Part shown: positions 1 through 5,807 of the stretch, piece by piece
Layout: every line of letters begins with the position of its first letter
Position numbering within the stretch: the stretch's first letter is position 1
Source: Clostridia bacterium
GTDB taxonomy: Bacteria > Bacillota_E > SLMV01 > PUMD01
Direction of reading: 5' to 3'
Length of the DNA stretch: 7,576 nt
NCBI GenBank assembly: GCA_007128555.1
Contig: SKXF01000435.1
Location: 1-7,576 of the forward strand
Made by a program: the position numbers and the translations under genes
Notes under the pieces: model-generated
Databases searched by the model: none
What the model was told of the DNA's origin: nothing
What the model saw: the letters and a program-made list of their open reading frames with translations, nothing else

Positions 1-1270
1 CGGCACCGACGAAGAGTAGCGCATCGAGATGGTGCTCTCGCAGGGTGCTGTCGATTCCTTCGTCTCGCGAGGCCTTCAGATCCCCGGCCCGGCCCAGGAT
101 ATATTCCGGTTCTGTGAGGGTTCCACGGGTCCGCTCGGCCTCGACCAGCGTCCTCTGCCCGTACTTGAGGGTTATCTCTGCATGTTCCCGGTTGTAGGTG
201 ATGAGTTCATCGAGGGAGTGAACGGGGACTTCCGGTCTCAGTCTGCTGAGGTAGACGTTCATGGCGGCCTTGAACTCGTAGACCATTGCCCTGGTTCGAT
301 AACCCTTCTCATCATACTGCAGGGGTGCTGGATCGACGATTTCGGCCCCGCAGCCTGCCAGGTTCTCGAGGGCCCTTTCCGCCAGCACCATCAGGTCCCT
401 GTCCAGTTTTTCGTAGGACGGCAGTCGCACAAAACCGAGCCGGGCACCCTCCAGGGAATGGGGCTGCAGGAACTGCGTGTAGTCCATCTGTCCCCGGAGA
501 TCTGTCGTCCAGGTGGCGGGGTCTTCCTCATCCCTTCCGGTGAGGATGCCCAGGAGAACAGCTGCATCGGTGACGGACCGGGCGAGGGGGCCCGCCGTAT
601 CCTGGCTGTGAGAAATCGGGATAATTCCGGTGCGACTGATCAAGCCCACGGTGGGTTTGATTCCCACGATGGAGTTGTGGCTGGCCGGATGTAAAATGGA
701 TCCCGATGTCTCGGTTCCCACCGAGACACTGGCCAGGTTAGCTGCCACCGCAGCCGCGGAACCAGAGCTCGAACCTCCCACGTCGAAGTCACCGTAGGGA
801 TTGCGCACCTGGCCTCCCCAGGAGCTGTAGCCGTTGGGCATGCCCCGGGTCATAGAGTTGGCGAGTTCCGTCAGGTTCGCTTTGCCAAGGATGATCGCCC
901 CTGCGCGGCGCAGCTGTTGGGCCACGAAAGAGTCTCGGAGTGCAAAGGAGTTTCGGAGGGCATGGGTCCCCCCACTGGTGGGCATCCGGTCCGAGGTGTC
1001 AATGTTATCCTTCAACAACACGGGTATGCCATGAAGGGGTCCCCGGGCGCCCCCCGCGCCTCGTTCTGCGTCCATAGCGTCGGCGATGAACAGGGCATCG
1101 GGGTTGATCTGCAAGAGAGCGTTAATGCCGCCCGGAGTGGTGTCGTAGTGGGCAATGCGCTGCAGGAAAAATTGGACCACCTCAACGGACGTCAGTGCAC
1201 CGGAGTCAAGAAGACGCTGAATGTCAAGGATGGATCTGCCACTGGGGGTGTTGTCCTGTAGGTACTTCAT
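1..1270 (-). CDS. Amidase-signature family hydrolase (C-terminus beyond the left edge)
   Basis: This cytoplasmic-type hydrolase cleaves carboxamide bonds to acid plus ammonia or amine; the true substrate is unknown. About 423 codons are visible, close to a whole member (usually about 470-530), and the frame is still open at the edge. The amidase-signature Ser-cisSer-Lys triad is complete: Lys87 in GIPVLLKDNID, Ser167 in the GGSSSGSAAA loop, and Ser191 in VGTETSGSI. The 24-residue gap between the two serines equals that of characterised family members. Other family blocks are ILGKANLTELAN (about 127-138) and GIIPISHSQDTAGP further on. The ATG at 1270 is preceded by GGGAGGT six bases upstream, which fixes the start. 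No signal peptide is seen. The gene diverges from the D-aminoacylase gene. The sequence resembles stand-alone amidases more than GatA of the tRNA amidotransferase, since no gatB or gatC is in view. The family call is firm and the substrate is not. Confidence 0.93.
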   Translation of the reverse strand, partial: MKYLQDNTPSGRSILDIQRLLDSGALTSVEVVQFFLQRIAHYDTTPGGINALLQINPDALFIADAMDAERGAGGARGPLHGIPVLLKDNIDTSDRMPTSGGTHALRNSFALRDSFVAQQLRRAGAIILGKANLTELANSMTRGMPNGYSSWGGQVRNPYGDFDVGGSSSGSAAAVAANLASVSVGTETSGSILHPASHNSIVGIKPTVGLISRTGIIPISHSQDTAGPLARSVTDAAVLLGILTGRDEEDPATWTTDLRGQMDYTQFLQPHSLEGARLGFVRLPSYEKLDRDLMVLAERALENLAGCGAEIVDPAPLQYDEKGYRTRAMVYEFKAAMNVYLSRLRPEVPVHSLDELITYNREHAEITLKYGQRTLVEAERTRGTLTEPEYILGRAGDLKASRDEGIDSTLREHHLDALLFVGA

Positions 1271-1673
1271 ATCATACCTCCCATCTTCGTGTTCTTTTAC
1301 GCCCTTCCCTTCCATTGTCCTGCTGGGGCCTGCAGATAGACCTGGTGCTTCCTCCGGGTGCCATGATCTCCGCCTGCCAGTCGGCATCCTGACCTGATTA
1401 TGAAGGCGGGAGGTCTCATGTATGCCGTTGCAGGAATGAATGACTACCCTGGTTGGGGACCGTAGCGCCGGTGAAGGAGATTCCGTTTGGGCAGCGAAAG
1501 GGTGTGCGGGATATGATAACCCAATCCGTGTGGGCGCATCGATGCAACAGGAGTGAGCTGGAACCAGCCAGAAACCGTTCCTCCGGGGATACCCTGGACA
1601 ACACGTCACGTGACCTTCAATGCCCTGCAGGTTGTGAAAATGACCTATTTTATGATGAAAGGAGTGATGGATC
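1271..1673. other. Divergent intergenic region between amidase and D-aminoacylase
   Basis: No convincing gene is seen in these 403 bases. ORFs of 60-80 codons cross it in several frames but carry no family resemblance. Both flanking promoters must lie here or inside the neighbouring genes. The plus strand holds one TATGAT hexamer at 1512-1517. A 15-codon ORF at 1418-1465 (MYAVAGMNDYPGWGP) has GGGAGG just upstream. On the minus strand a 30-codon ORF at 1364-1272 ends one base before the amidase ATG. Neither can be supported as a gene. The stretch around 1465-1500 slightly recalls a glycine-riboswitch core but lacks the rest of that consensus. Confidence 0.6.
1487..1517 (+). promoter_or_regulatory. 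Weak candidate sigma-70-type promoter for the D-aminoacylase gene
   Basis: TATGAT at 1512-1517 matches five of six bases of the -10 consensus. The best -35 candidate, TTGGGC at 1487-1492, matches only three, at a long 19-base spacing. Transcription would start near 1524 and leave a leader of about 150 bases. This is a weak prediction, offered because no better pair was found upstream of 1674. Confidence 0.22.
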
Positions 1674-3302
1674 ATGTTGGACCTTCTGATCACCCATGCG
1701 ACCGTCATCGACGGCACCGGTGCCCCTGCCTTCCCCGGTGAGATCGGCATCGAAAACGGCAGGATCGCAATGGTACGCCGTCTTCCCGAGGACGGAAGGG
1801 AGGATGCCGCACCAGGGCCCGTGGCGAAAGAGACGATGGATGCCGGGGGTAGGGTTGTGTGTCCCGGCTTCATTGATCTGCATTCCCATTCTGACCGGGG
1901 GATCCTCACTGACCCGGCTGCCGAGTCGTCTCTTTTGATGGGTGTGACCACCGAGATCACCGGCAACTGCGGAAGCAGCATGGCTCCTCTTTCCTCAACC
2001 TCCGTTCAGATCATGGAGTCCCGCGCCGAGGGTATCACGCTGGACTGGCGTAGCATGGACGGTTTCCTCAGTTGCCTGGAGGCGGCCAACATCGGAAACA
2101 ACCACGGCCTGTTTGTGGGCCAGGGCACGATTCGCAGGTGTGTCATGGGAATGGACACAGGGTTCCCCACGGAAAGCGAACTGGATGGCATGGTCACGTT
2201 GGCCCGGGAGAGTATGGAGGCTGGAGCCTTTGGCATCAGTACGGGTCGCGCCTACGTGCCAGGATGCTTTGCCGGGTTTCGCGAAGTTGTAGAACTCACC
2301 CGGGTCGTCGGCGAACACATGGGTCTTTACACCAGTCACATTGCCGATCAATGGGCGAATGTCCACCGCGCCACCTGGGAGGTTGTCGAGATCGGAGCCA
2401 GTACCGGAGCCCCCGTCCAGGTTGCTCACCAGAAGGTGGTGGGCAAGGACAACTGGGGACGCGCCGACGAAGTGTTGGCCATTCTCGAGGAAGGCCGTGA
2501 TCTGGGCGTCGACATCATGGCGGACGTCTATCCTTATCCCTTCGCAGCTGTGATGGCTCTTGACCGGGTCTTACCCTCCAGGCTGCGAGGCAATTCCGAC
2601 ACAGATACCCTGAGAAAACTCAGGGATGCCGGTGCTGAGGAGACCCTGCGCAGCGCTTTCAGGGAGGAGCCCACCTACGTCACCGCCCGTCTGCCCATTT
2701 ACGGGGTGGTCCAATGCGGGCAGACGGAGGCGTACGAGGGACTGGACATGGGCGAGGTCGCCCTGGAGCTCAATACGGACCTTGCTGGTGCTGTGTATCA
2801 TCTCCTGGTCGACAACGAACTTCGAGTCAAGGTGGCGGGGATCATGAGCGAGGATGACGTCCGCACCATTGTGGCTCATCCGTTGGTCATGATCGGAAGC
2901 GACTCGAGCCTACGCAGTTACACCCGCGACCGCGAGGAGGAAGTGGGGTGGTCCACCGTTCACCCACGCCAGTATGGAACCTTCCCCCGGGTCCTGGGCA
3001 AGTATGTTCGCGAGGAGAGGCTCCTCACCCTGGAGAATGCGGTCCACAAAATGACGGGGATGCCCGCCGAGCGTCTTGAACTTCCGGATCGGGGTCTCAT
3101 CGCTCGCGGGTTCTGGGCGGACCTCGTTGTCTTCGACCCCGAGACCGTCGGCGATTGCGCAACCGTGGCCGAACCCTGCCTGCCTCCAGTGGGAATGGAG
3201 CATGTTATCGTCAACGGCCAGGTCGCCGTGCACAACAATGAGATCCAGCCCGTCCGGGCGGGGCAAACGCTCCGCGACAGACAGGGCAGAGTGCTGTATT
3301 GA
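1674..3302 (+). CDS. N-acyl-D-amino-acid deacylase (D-aminoacylase), amidohydrolase superfamily
   Basis: Predicted to hydrolyse N-acyl-D-amino acids to a D-amino acid plus a carboxylate, using active-site zinc in an amidohydrolase TIM barrel. The 542-residue length is usual for the family. The N-terminal beta-sandwich strand (MLDLLITHATVIDGTG) leads to GFIDLHSHSD, giving metal ligands His70 and His72. The family-specific cysteine is Cys99 in EITGNCGSS. Further ligands are His222 (YTSHIADQ) and His252 (VQVAHQKVVGKDNWG), and the catalytic aspartate is Asp410 (MIGSDSSL). A C-terminal composite-domain stretch, GFWADLVVFDPETV, follows at about 479-492. All expected catalytic residues are present. 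AAAGGAGTG ends about seven to nine bases before the ATG and supports this start. No export signal is visible, so it should be cytoplasmic. Its divergent neighbour is an amidase. Acyl-D-glutamate or acyl-D-aspartate specificity cannot be told apart here. Confidence 0.92.
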   Translation: MLDLLITHATVIDGTGAPAFPGEIGIENGRIAMVRRLPEDGREDAAPGPVAKETMDAGGRVVCPGFIDLHSHSDRGILTDPAAESSLLMGVTTEITGNCGSSMAPLSSTSVQIMESRAEGITLDWRSMDGFLSCLEAANIGNNHGLFVGQGTIRRCVMGMDTGFPTESELDGMVTLARESMEAGAFGISTGRAYVPGCFAGFREVVELTRVVGEHMGLYTSHIADQWANVHRATWEVVEIGASTGAPVQVAHQKVVGKDNWGRADEVLAILEEGRDLGVDIMADVYPYPFAAVMALDRVLPSRLRGNSDTDTLRKLRDAGAEETLRSAFREEPTYVTARLPIYGVVQCGQTEAYEGLDMGEVALELNTDLAGAVYHLLVDNELRVKVAGIMSEDDVRTIVAHPLVMIGSDSSLRSYTRDREEEVGWSTVHPRQYGTFPRVLGKYVREERLLTLENAVHKMTGMPAERLELPDRGLIARGFWADLVVFDPETVGDCATVAEPCLPPVGMEHVIVNGQVAVHNNEIQPVRAGQTLRDRQGRVLY

Positions 3303-3322
3303 TCGGATTGACGGGCAGGGGA

Positions 3323-3340
3323 GGGCGATCGCTATCGCTC
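3323..3340. repeat. Short hairpin just downstream of the D-aminoacylase gene
   Basis: GGGCGAT (3323-3329) pairs with ATCGCTC (3334-3340) across a CGCT loop, with one G-U pair, starting 20 bases after the stop codon. No T-run follows directly; the nearest is TTTT about a dozen bases later. It could contribute to termination but is not a canonical intrinsic terminator. Confidence 0.3.
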
Positions 3341-3369
3341 CGCTGCAGATCTTTTCGTCGGAAGGGTCT

Positions 3370-3406
3370 CACAGGCCGGGAGCCCTTGTATGTCCCCCGA
3401 CCTGTG
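3370..3406. terminator. Imperfect stem-loop in the convergent intergenic region, possible bidirectional terminator
   Basis: CACAGG-C-CGGG (3370-3380) pairs with CCCG-A-CCTGTG (3396-3406): six plus four base pairs around one C/A mismatch, with a 15-base loop. It lies between the 3' ends of two convergent genes, where terminators are expected. Neither strand shows a T-run after the stem, so intrinsic termination is uncertain. Confidence 0.35.
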
Positions 3407-3436
3407 CATTACGATATGCGCCATGTGTTCCGGGTA

Positions 3437-3886
3437 TCAGAATGCGTAGACTCCCCGGTTGAGAGCATCCCGAACCGCGGAGATGATCTTTGAGGCCCTG
3501 ATGGTGGCGCCTGCGTATCCATCGATATCATCCACGAGGTTTCCTGGCTCGTAAAGAGAGGTCAGGGTTTCCCTTATATCGGTATCCTGCAGATATTCGA
3601 GCAGCTGCATGTGCTGTTCCCTGATGGCCTCGACGGCGGGATCGGCATCTTCGAGGTAGTCAACACCTCGGTATTGCAGCAAACGATAGCTGATGTCTGA
3701 GATCGTGTGGTTGTCCAGGGTGAACTGTATGTTGACCTGCATTTCACCGCGGTCCAGGAAAGTTCCGCGATAGGTTCCATCCTCGTAGACCTTGTCAACC
3801 TCAGCCTGCGGACTCCTGTCGCATCCGGGCAGAGCAAAGGACCCCACCATGACCACGAGCAGCAGTACCGGTGTGAATCTCCGCAT
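3437..3886 (-). CDS. FMN-binding domain lipoprotein (FMN_bind family)
   Basis: A 149-residue exported protein, probably an extracytoplasmic flavin carrier for electron transfer. Residues 1-22 form a lipoprotein signal: MRR, a hydrophobic run of Val and Leu, then LPGC, making Cys22 the lipidated residue. The rest is one FMN_bind-like domain. It opens with EDGTYRGTFLDRG (about 35-47) and closes with DGYAGATIRASKIISAV. Thr128 of that GAT is the position that ApbE-type flavin transferases modify in NqrC and RnfG. The usual motif has Ser or Thr before GAT, and here that position is Ala, so covalent flavinylation is less certain. A longer in-frame start at 3961 exists. The ATG at 3886 is preferred because AGGAGG lies nine bases upstream and the signal peptide begins there. 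The nitroreductase gene lies 191 bp upstream on the same strand. Overall layout recalls small membrane-anchored FMN-binding lipoproteins of anaerobes. Confidence 0.85.
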   Translation of the reverse strand: MRRFTPVLLLVVMVGSFALPGCDRSPQAEVDKVYEDGTYRGTFLDRGEMQVNIQFTLDNHTISDISYRLLQYRGVDYLEDADPAVEAIREQHMQLLEYLQDTDIRETLTSLYEPGNLVDDIDGYAGATIRASKIISAVRDALNRGVYAF

Positions 3887-3951
3887 TGTATCTTGCCTCC
3901 TAAACTTGTCTCCATCTTGACCCTTAGTCTGCGCGAGGGCCGGGAGATCTA

Positions 3952-3981
3952 ATCCGGACACATGTCACCCTGGCTCCGGAT
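3952..3981. repeat. Inverted repeat upstream of the FMN lipoprotein gene
   Basis: ATCCGGA (3952-3958) and TCCGGAT (3975-3981) form a perfect 7-bp inverted repeat around 16 bases. It lies 66 bp upstream of the lipoprotein ATG and about 97 bp downstream of the nitroreductase stop. It could be a pair of operator half-sites or a hairpin ending nitroreductase transcription. On the transcribed strand no T-run follows, so a terminator is weakly supported. Confidence 0.35.
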
Positions 3982-4077
3982 GCCTGTTGCGCCTCTCTGC
4001 AGCGGCTACGGGGCCAGGTGTTGACGGTGCAGTTGGCTCCTCGGGCTGTTAGCAATCCGGGGGCCAAGACGGTGCGT

Positions 4078-4599
4078 TCAGGGGGATTCGAACTGCTCAC
4101 TGTGTACTTTGCTCTGATCAAAACGGGTGTTGGCAGGCTTGTCTTCGGCGGGGTAACCCACAACCGCCAGTCCCAGTGGAGTGATGTTGCTCGGTATGTT
4201 CAATAGATCACGGACCGTCCGCACGGGCTTCTCTGCCGGGTAAATACCCAGCCAGACCGCTCCGAGGTCGAGGCACACAGCTGCCAGCAGCAGGTTCTCC
4301 ATGGCGGCAGAACAGTCCTGTACCCAGAATGCTTCGGCCTTGCTCGATGCCGGTTCGCCGCACACGGCAATGCATAGCGGGGCTTCTGTGAGCATCGCGG
4401 CCCACGGGTGAACGCTCCCGAGGGCATTGAGGGCGGTCCGATCGGTGATAACGACAAAGTGCCAGGGCTGCCGGTTGCCGGCCGATGGAGCGGCCATGGC
4501 CGCCTCCAGCAGGGTCCTGACTTTGTCTTTTTCAACGGGTTGGTCGGTGTACTTCCGAATGCTTCGTCTGCTGAATATCCAGTTGAGTCTCTGATCCAC
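4078..4599 (-). CDS. Nitroreductase-family FMN oxidoreductase
   Basis: A cytoplasmic flavoprotein expected to bind FMN as a homodimer and reduce nitro-compounds, quinones or a related acceptor with NAD(P)H; the physiological substrate is unknown. The 173 residues fit the short class of the family. FMN-phosphate contacts are suggested by SRRSIRKYTDQPV (10-22, Arg11, Arg12, Ser13, Arg15). APSAGNRQPWHFVV (37-50) is the second hallmark block. WVQDCSAAMENLLLAA (92-107) is the helix at the dimer interface, and LGAVWLGIYP (112-121) is the conserved glycine segment. The C-terminus has VGYPAEDKPANTRFDQSKVH, typical of the family. GTG at 4599 is chosen as start because AAGGAG sits eight bases upstream. 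A TTG at 4605 is in frame but only about two bases from that site. Its promoter and a palindrome lie upstream, back to back with the membrane-protein gene. Confidence 0.9.
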   Translation of the reverse strand: MDQRLNWIFSRRSIRKYTDQPVEKDKVRTLLEAAMAAPSAGNRQPWHFVVITDRTALNALGSVHPWAAMLTEAPLCIAVCGEPASSKAEAFWVQDCSAAMENLLLAAVCLDLGAVWLGIYPAEKPVRTVRDLLNIPSNITPLGLAVVGYPAEDKPANTRFDQSKVHSEQFESP

Positions 4600-4666
4600 G
4601 GACAAAACTCCTTCCAGGTGTTGCAGCCAGATGGAGCACTTGGTCGACCTGGCACCTTATAGGTCC

Positions 4667-4695
4667 ATTTTACCATACAGGTCCTGTGCTGTCCG
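4667..4695 (-). promoter_or_regulatory. Sigma-70-type promoter for the nitroreductase gene
   Basis: Read on the minus strand, CGGACA (4695-4690) matches four of six bases of the -35 box. TAAAAT (4672-4667) matches five of six of the -10 box. The spacer is the ideal 17 bases. Transcription would start near 4660, about 60 bases before the GTG start at 4599. Confidence 0.55.
4677..4687. promoter_or_regulatory. Palindromic operator-like site within the nitroreductase promoter spacer
   Basis: ACAGGTCCTGT is a perfect 11-bp palindrome with a central T. It sits entirely between the predicted -35 and -10 boxes, where a bound regulator would control RNA polymerase. A second palindrome, GGTCGACC, lies at 4642-4649 in the predicted leader. 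The regulator is unknown. Confidence 0.4.
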
Positions 4696-4754
4696 ACGTC
4701 GAGATCCATGGCTCTGCGGCCTGTGGCCATGCCCCTCCGGCGACTTCTCCTTCA

Positions 4755-4763
4755 TGATATAAT
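4755..4763 (+). promoter_or_regulatory. Extended -10 promoter of the membrane-protein gene
   Basis: TGATATAAT is a perfect extended -10 element, TGn followed by TATAAT at 4758-4763. No good -35 box is found 16-18 bases upstream, which extended -10 promoters can tolerate. Predicted initiation near 4770 gives a short leader of about 30 bases, holding AGGAGG at 4783-4788. Confidence 0.6.
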
Positions 4764-4799
4764 ACCGTTGAATGAGACAGTGAGGAGGCTTGTTCATCG

Positions 4800-5630
4800 A
4801 TGAGACCCACTTCTGGGCTGCCCAGCGGGATCTGGGAACGGATTCGCCCCGCCCATGTGTTCGGCTTTGGTGTGGCCTACCTGTTTTTTGCCTGGTTCAT
4901 CTCCTATCTCGGCGATGTTCACAACGTACTGGCACTCACCGACCGCTTGATCAACCGGGGTGCGGAGCGCCCCTTCATGTGGTATTACCTGTTCACTGAG
5001 GGAAGCCCCACGGAAATGCTGCAGTGGGCTTACCTGGCGGCCACAGTGATCCTGTGCGGTGTTCTCATCGGGCGGCTGGGAGAGAGGGGCTATCGCCTCC
5101 CGGCCCAGTTTTTTGTGCTGATGGCAGCCGGGACAGGTATCATGTTGATGGAGGATGCTGGCAACCTGCGCCATCGGATCAAGTTCTACATCCGGCTGGC
5201 TTTTGGTGACACCATGGCTTTAGGTATTGCTGTGGAGCTGGTCATTTATGCCCTTCTTGGCGCACTCATGATTTATGCCCTGGTTCGGTTCTGGCGCTAT
5301 CCCTGGCGTCATCGGGAGACTCGGCATTACATGATCGCTGGGTACTCGCTGTATGCAGTGGCCGCAATCGCCTCTGCAACCCGGCACTTCGGCGACTGGT
5401 ACGATCACGCAGGGGAGTGGCTTCTCAGGGCCTGGGGATTGTGGGAGCCCTTTACGGCCCTCTTCATACCCACCGACGTTGGTCGGCCCATCGGTTTTTA
5501 CATCATGGATTTTCTAGTGGAGGAGTCCATCGAGCTCCTCGCTGCGAGCGCCCTTTGTGCTGCAGTTTACGCGTACTTGAGGGAGTTTTCTCGACACCCC
5601 GGAATCGCTGTGCTGGACCGGGAGGAATGA
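4800..5630 (+). CDS. Polytopic membrane protein of unknown function
   Basis: The 276-residue product is not recognised. It has about six hydrophobic segments: roughly 18-37, 73-93, 102-117, 138-162, 177-194 and 237-260. There is no cleavable signal. Charged and polar residues sit beside or inside these segments: Glu72 (SPTEMLQWAYL), Glu118-Asp119 with Asn122, Arg124 and His125 (LMEDAGNLRHR), and Glu241, Glu242 and Glu245 (FLVEESIELL). An Asp- and His-rich loop, ATRHFGDWYDHAGEW, spans about 192-206. Such acidic and histidine residues could bind a metal or move protons, but this is inference. The ATG at 4800 is preceded by AGGAGG, 11 bases away, which is somewhat long. Transcription probably begins at the extended -10 just upstream. 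It diverges from the nitroreductase gene, and panB follows 177 bp downstream on the same strand. The coding call is firm because of the long frame, clear ribosome site and coherent membrane pattern. Confidence 0.85.
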   Translation: MRPTSGLPSGIWERIRPAHVFGFGVAYLFFAWFISYLGDVHNVLALTDRLINRGAERPFMWYYLFTEGSPTEMLQWAYLAATVILCGVLIGRLGERGYRLPAQFFVLMAAGTGIMLMEDAGNLRHRIKFYIRLAFGDTMALGIAVELVIYALLGALMIYALVRFWRYPWRHRETRHYMIAGYSLYAVAAIASATRHFGDWYDHAGEWLLRAWGLWEPFTALFIPTDVGRPIGFYIMDFLVEESIELLAASALCAAVYAYLREFSRHPGIAVLDREE

Positions 5631-5654
5631 CGTGTTCGCGGGGGGCCTTTGTTT

Positions 5655-5681
5655 CGGGGCATAGGTGTGTGCCTTTCCCCG
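5655..5681 (+). repeat. Imperfect hairpin after the membrane-protein gene
   Basis: CGGGG (5655-5659) pairs with CCCCG (5677-5681), and AGG (5663-5665) can pair with CCT (5672-5674) inside, leaving small internal loops. It begins 24 bases after the stop codon. There is no T-run afterwards, so it is only a weak terminator candidate. Confidence 0.25.
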
Positions 5682-5702
5682 CATCCTGATCCACGAAGGT
5701 GC

Positions 5703-5786
5703 CTCATCGGGCAGGGATTCCGATGGAAGGTGACGAAGAGATTCTCTGAACTCCGTACATGCAGGAGAGCCGACAGATCCGATGAG
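5703..5786 (+). promoter_or_regulatory. Candidate structured leader of panB with alternative pairings
   Basis: CTCATCGG at 5703-5710 has two perfect partners. Its last six bases pair with CCGATG at 5720-5725, making a hairpin with a 9-base loop. All eight bases can instead pair with CCGATGAG at 5779-5786, which ends seven bases before the panB Shine-Dalgarno GGGAGG at 5794-5799. The two pairings exclude each other, as expected of a switch or attenuator. A known structured RNA class, the pan motif, occurs upstream of pantothenate genes, but I cannot confirm a match by eye. Confidence 0.35.
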
Positions 5787-5807
5787 TGTTTCTGGGAGGG
5801 GATAGGA

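Noticed and set aside
29..694. Plus-strand 221-codon open frame at the left edge.
   Set aside because: It lies antisense to the amidase, whose translation carries all catalytic motifs; the plus-strand product has no family features.
1272..1364. Minus-strand 30-codon ORF whose stop lies one base before the amidase ATG, suggesting translational coupling.
   Set aside because: The product (starting MAPGGSTRSICR) is low-complexity and basic, the ribosome site is close and weak, and the amidase has its own good site.
1465..1500. Resemblance to a glycine-riboswitch core (GCGCCGGTGAAGGAG).
   Set aside because: The flanking conserved stem and the downstream AAACUCUCAGG-like segment are absent, and no glycine gene follows.
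1632..1656. Possible promoter TTGTGA with TATGAT directly before the D-aminoacylase gene.
   Set aside because: The spacing is only 13 bases and the start would fall at or past the ribosome-binding site.
1995..2429. Minus-strand ORF of 144 codons inside the D-aminoacylase gene.
   Set aside because: It is an antisense shadow of a gene with clear metal-binding motifs.
3887..3961. N-terminal extension of the FMN lipoprotein from an upstream in-frame start.
   Set aside because: It would bury the lipoprotein signal, and the strong AGGAGG site belongs to the ATG at 3886.
4035..4065. Hairpin GGCTCC/GGGGCC downstream of the nitroreductase gene as a terminator.
   Set aside because: It has a G-U pair, a 19-base loop and no following T-run on the transcribed strand.
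5649..5807. A 53-residue N-terminal extension of PanB.
   Set aside because: PanB homology begins at the ATG at 5808, which has its own ribosome-binding site; the extension reads as untranslated leader.
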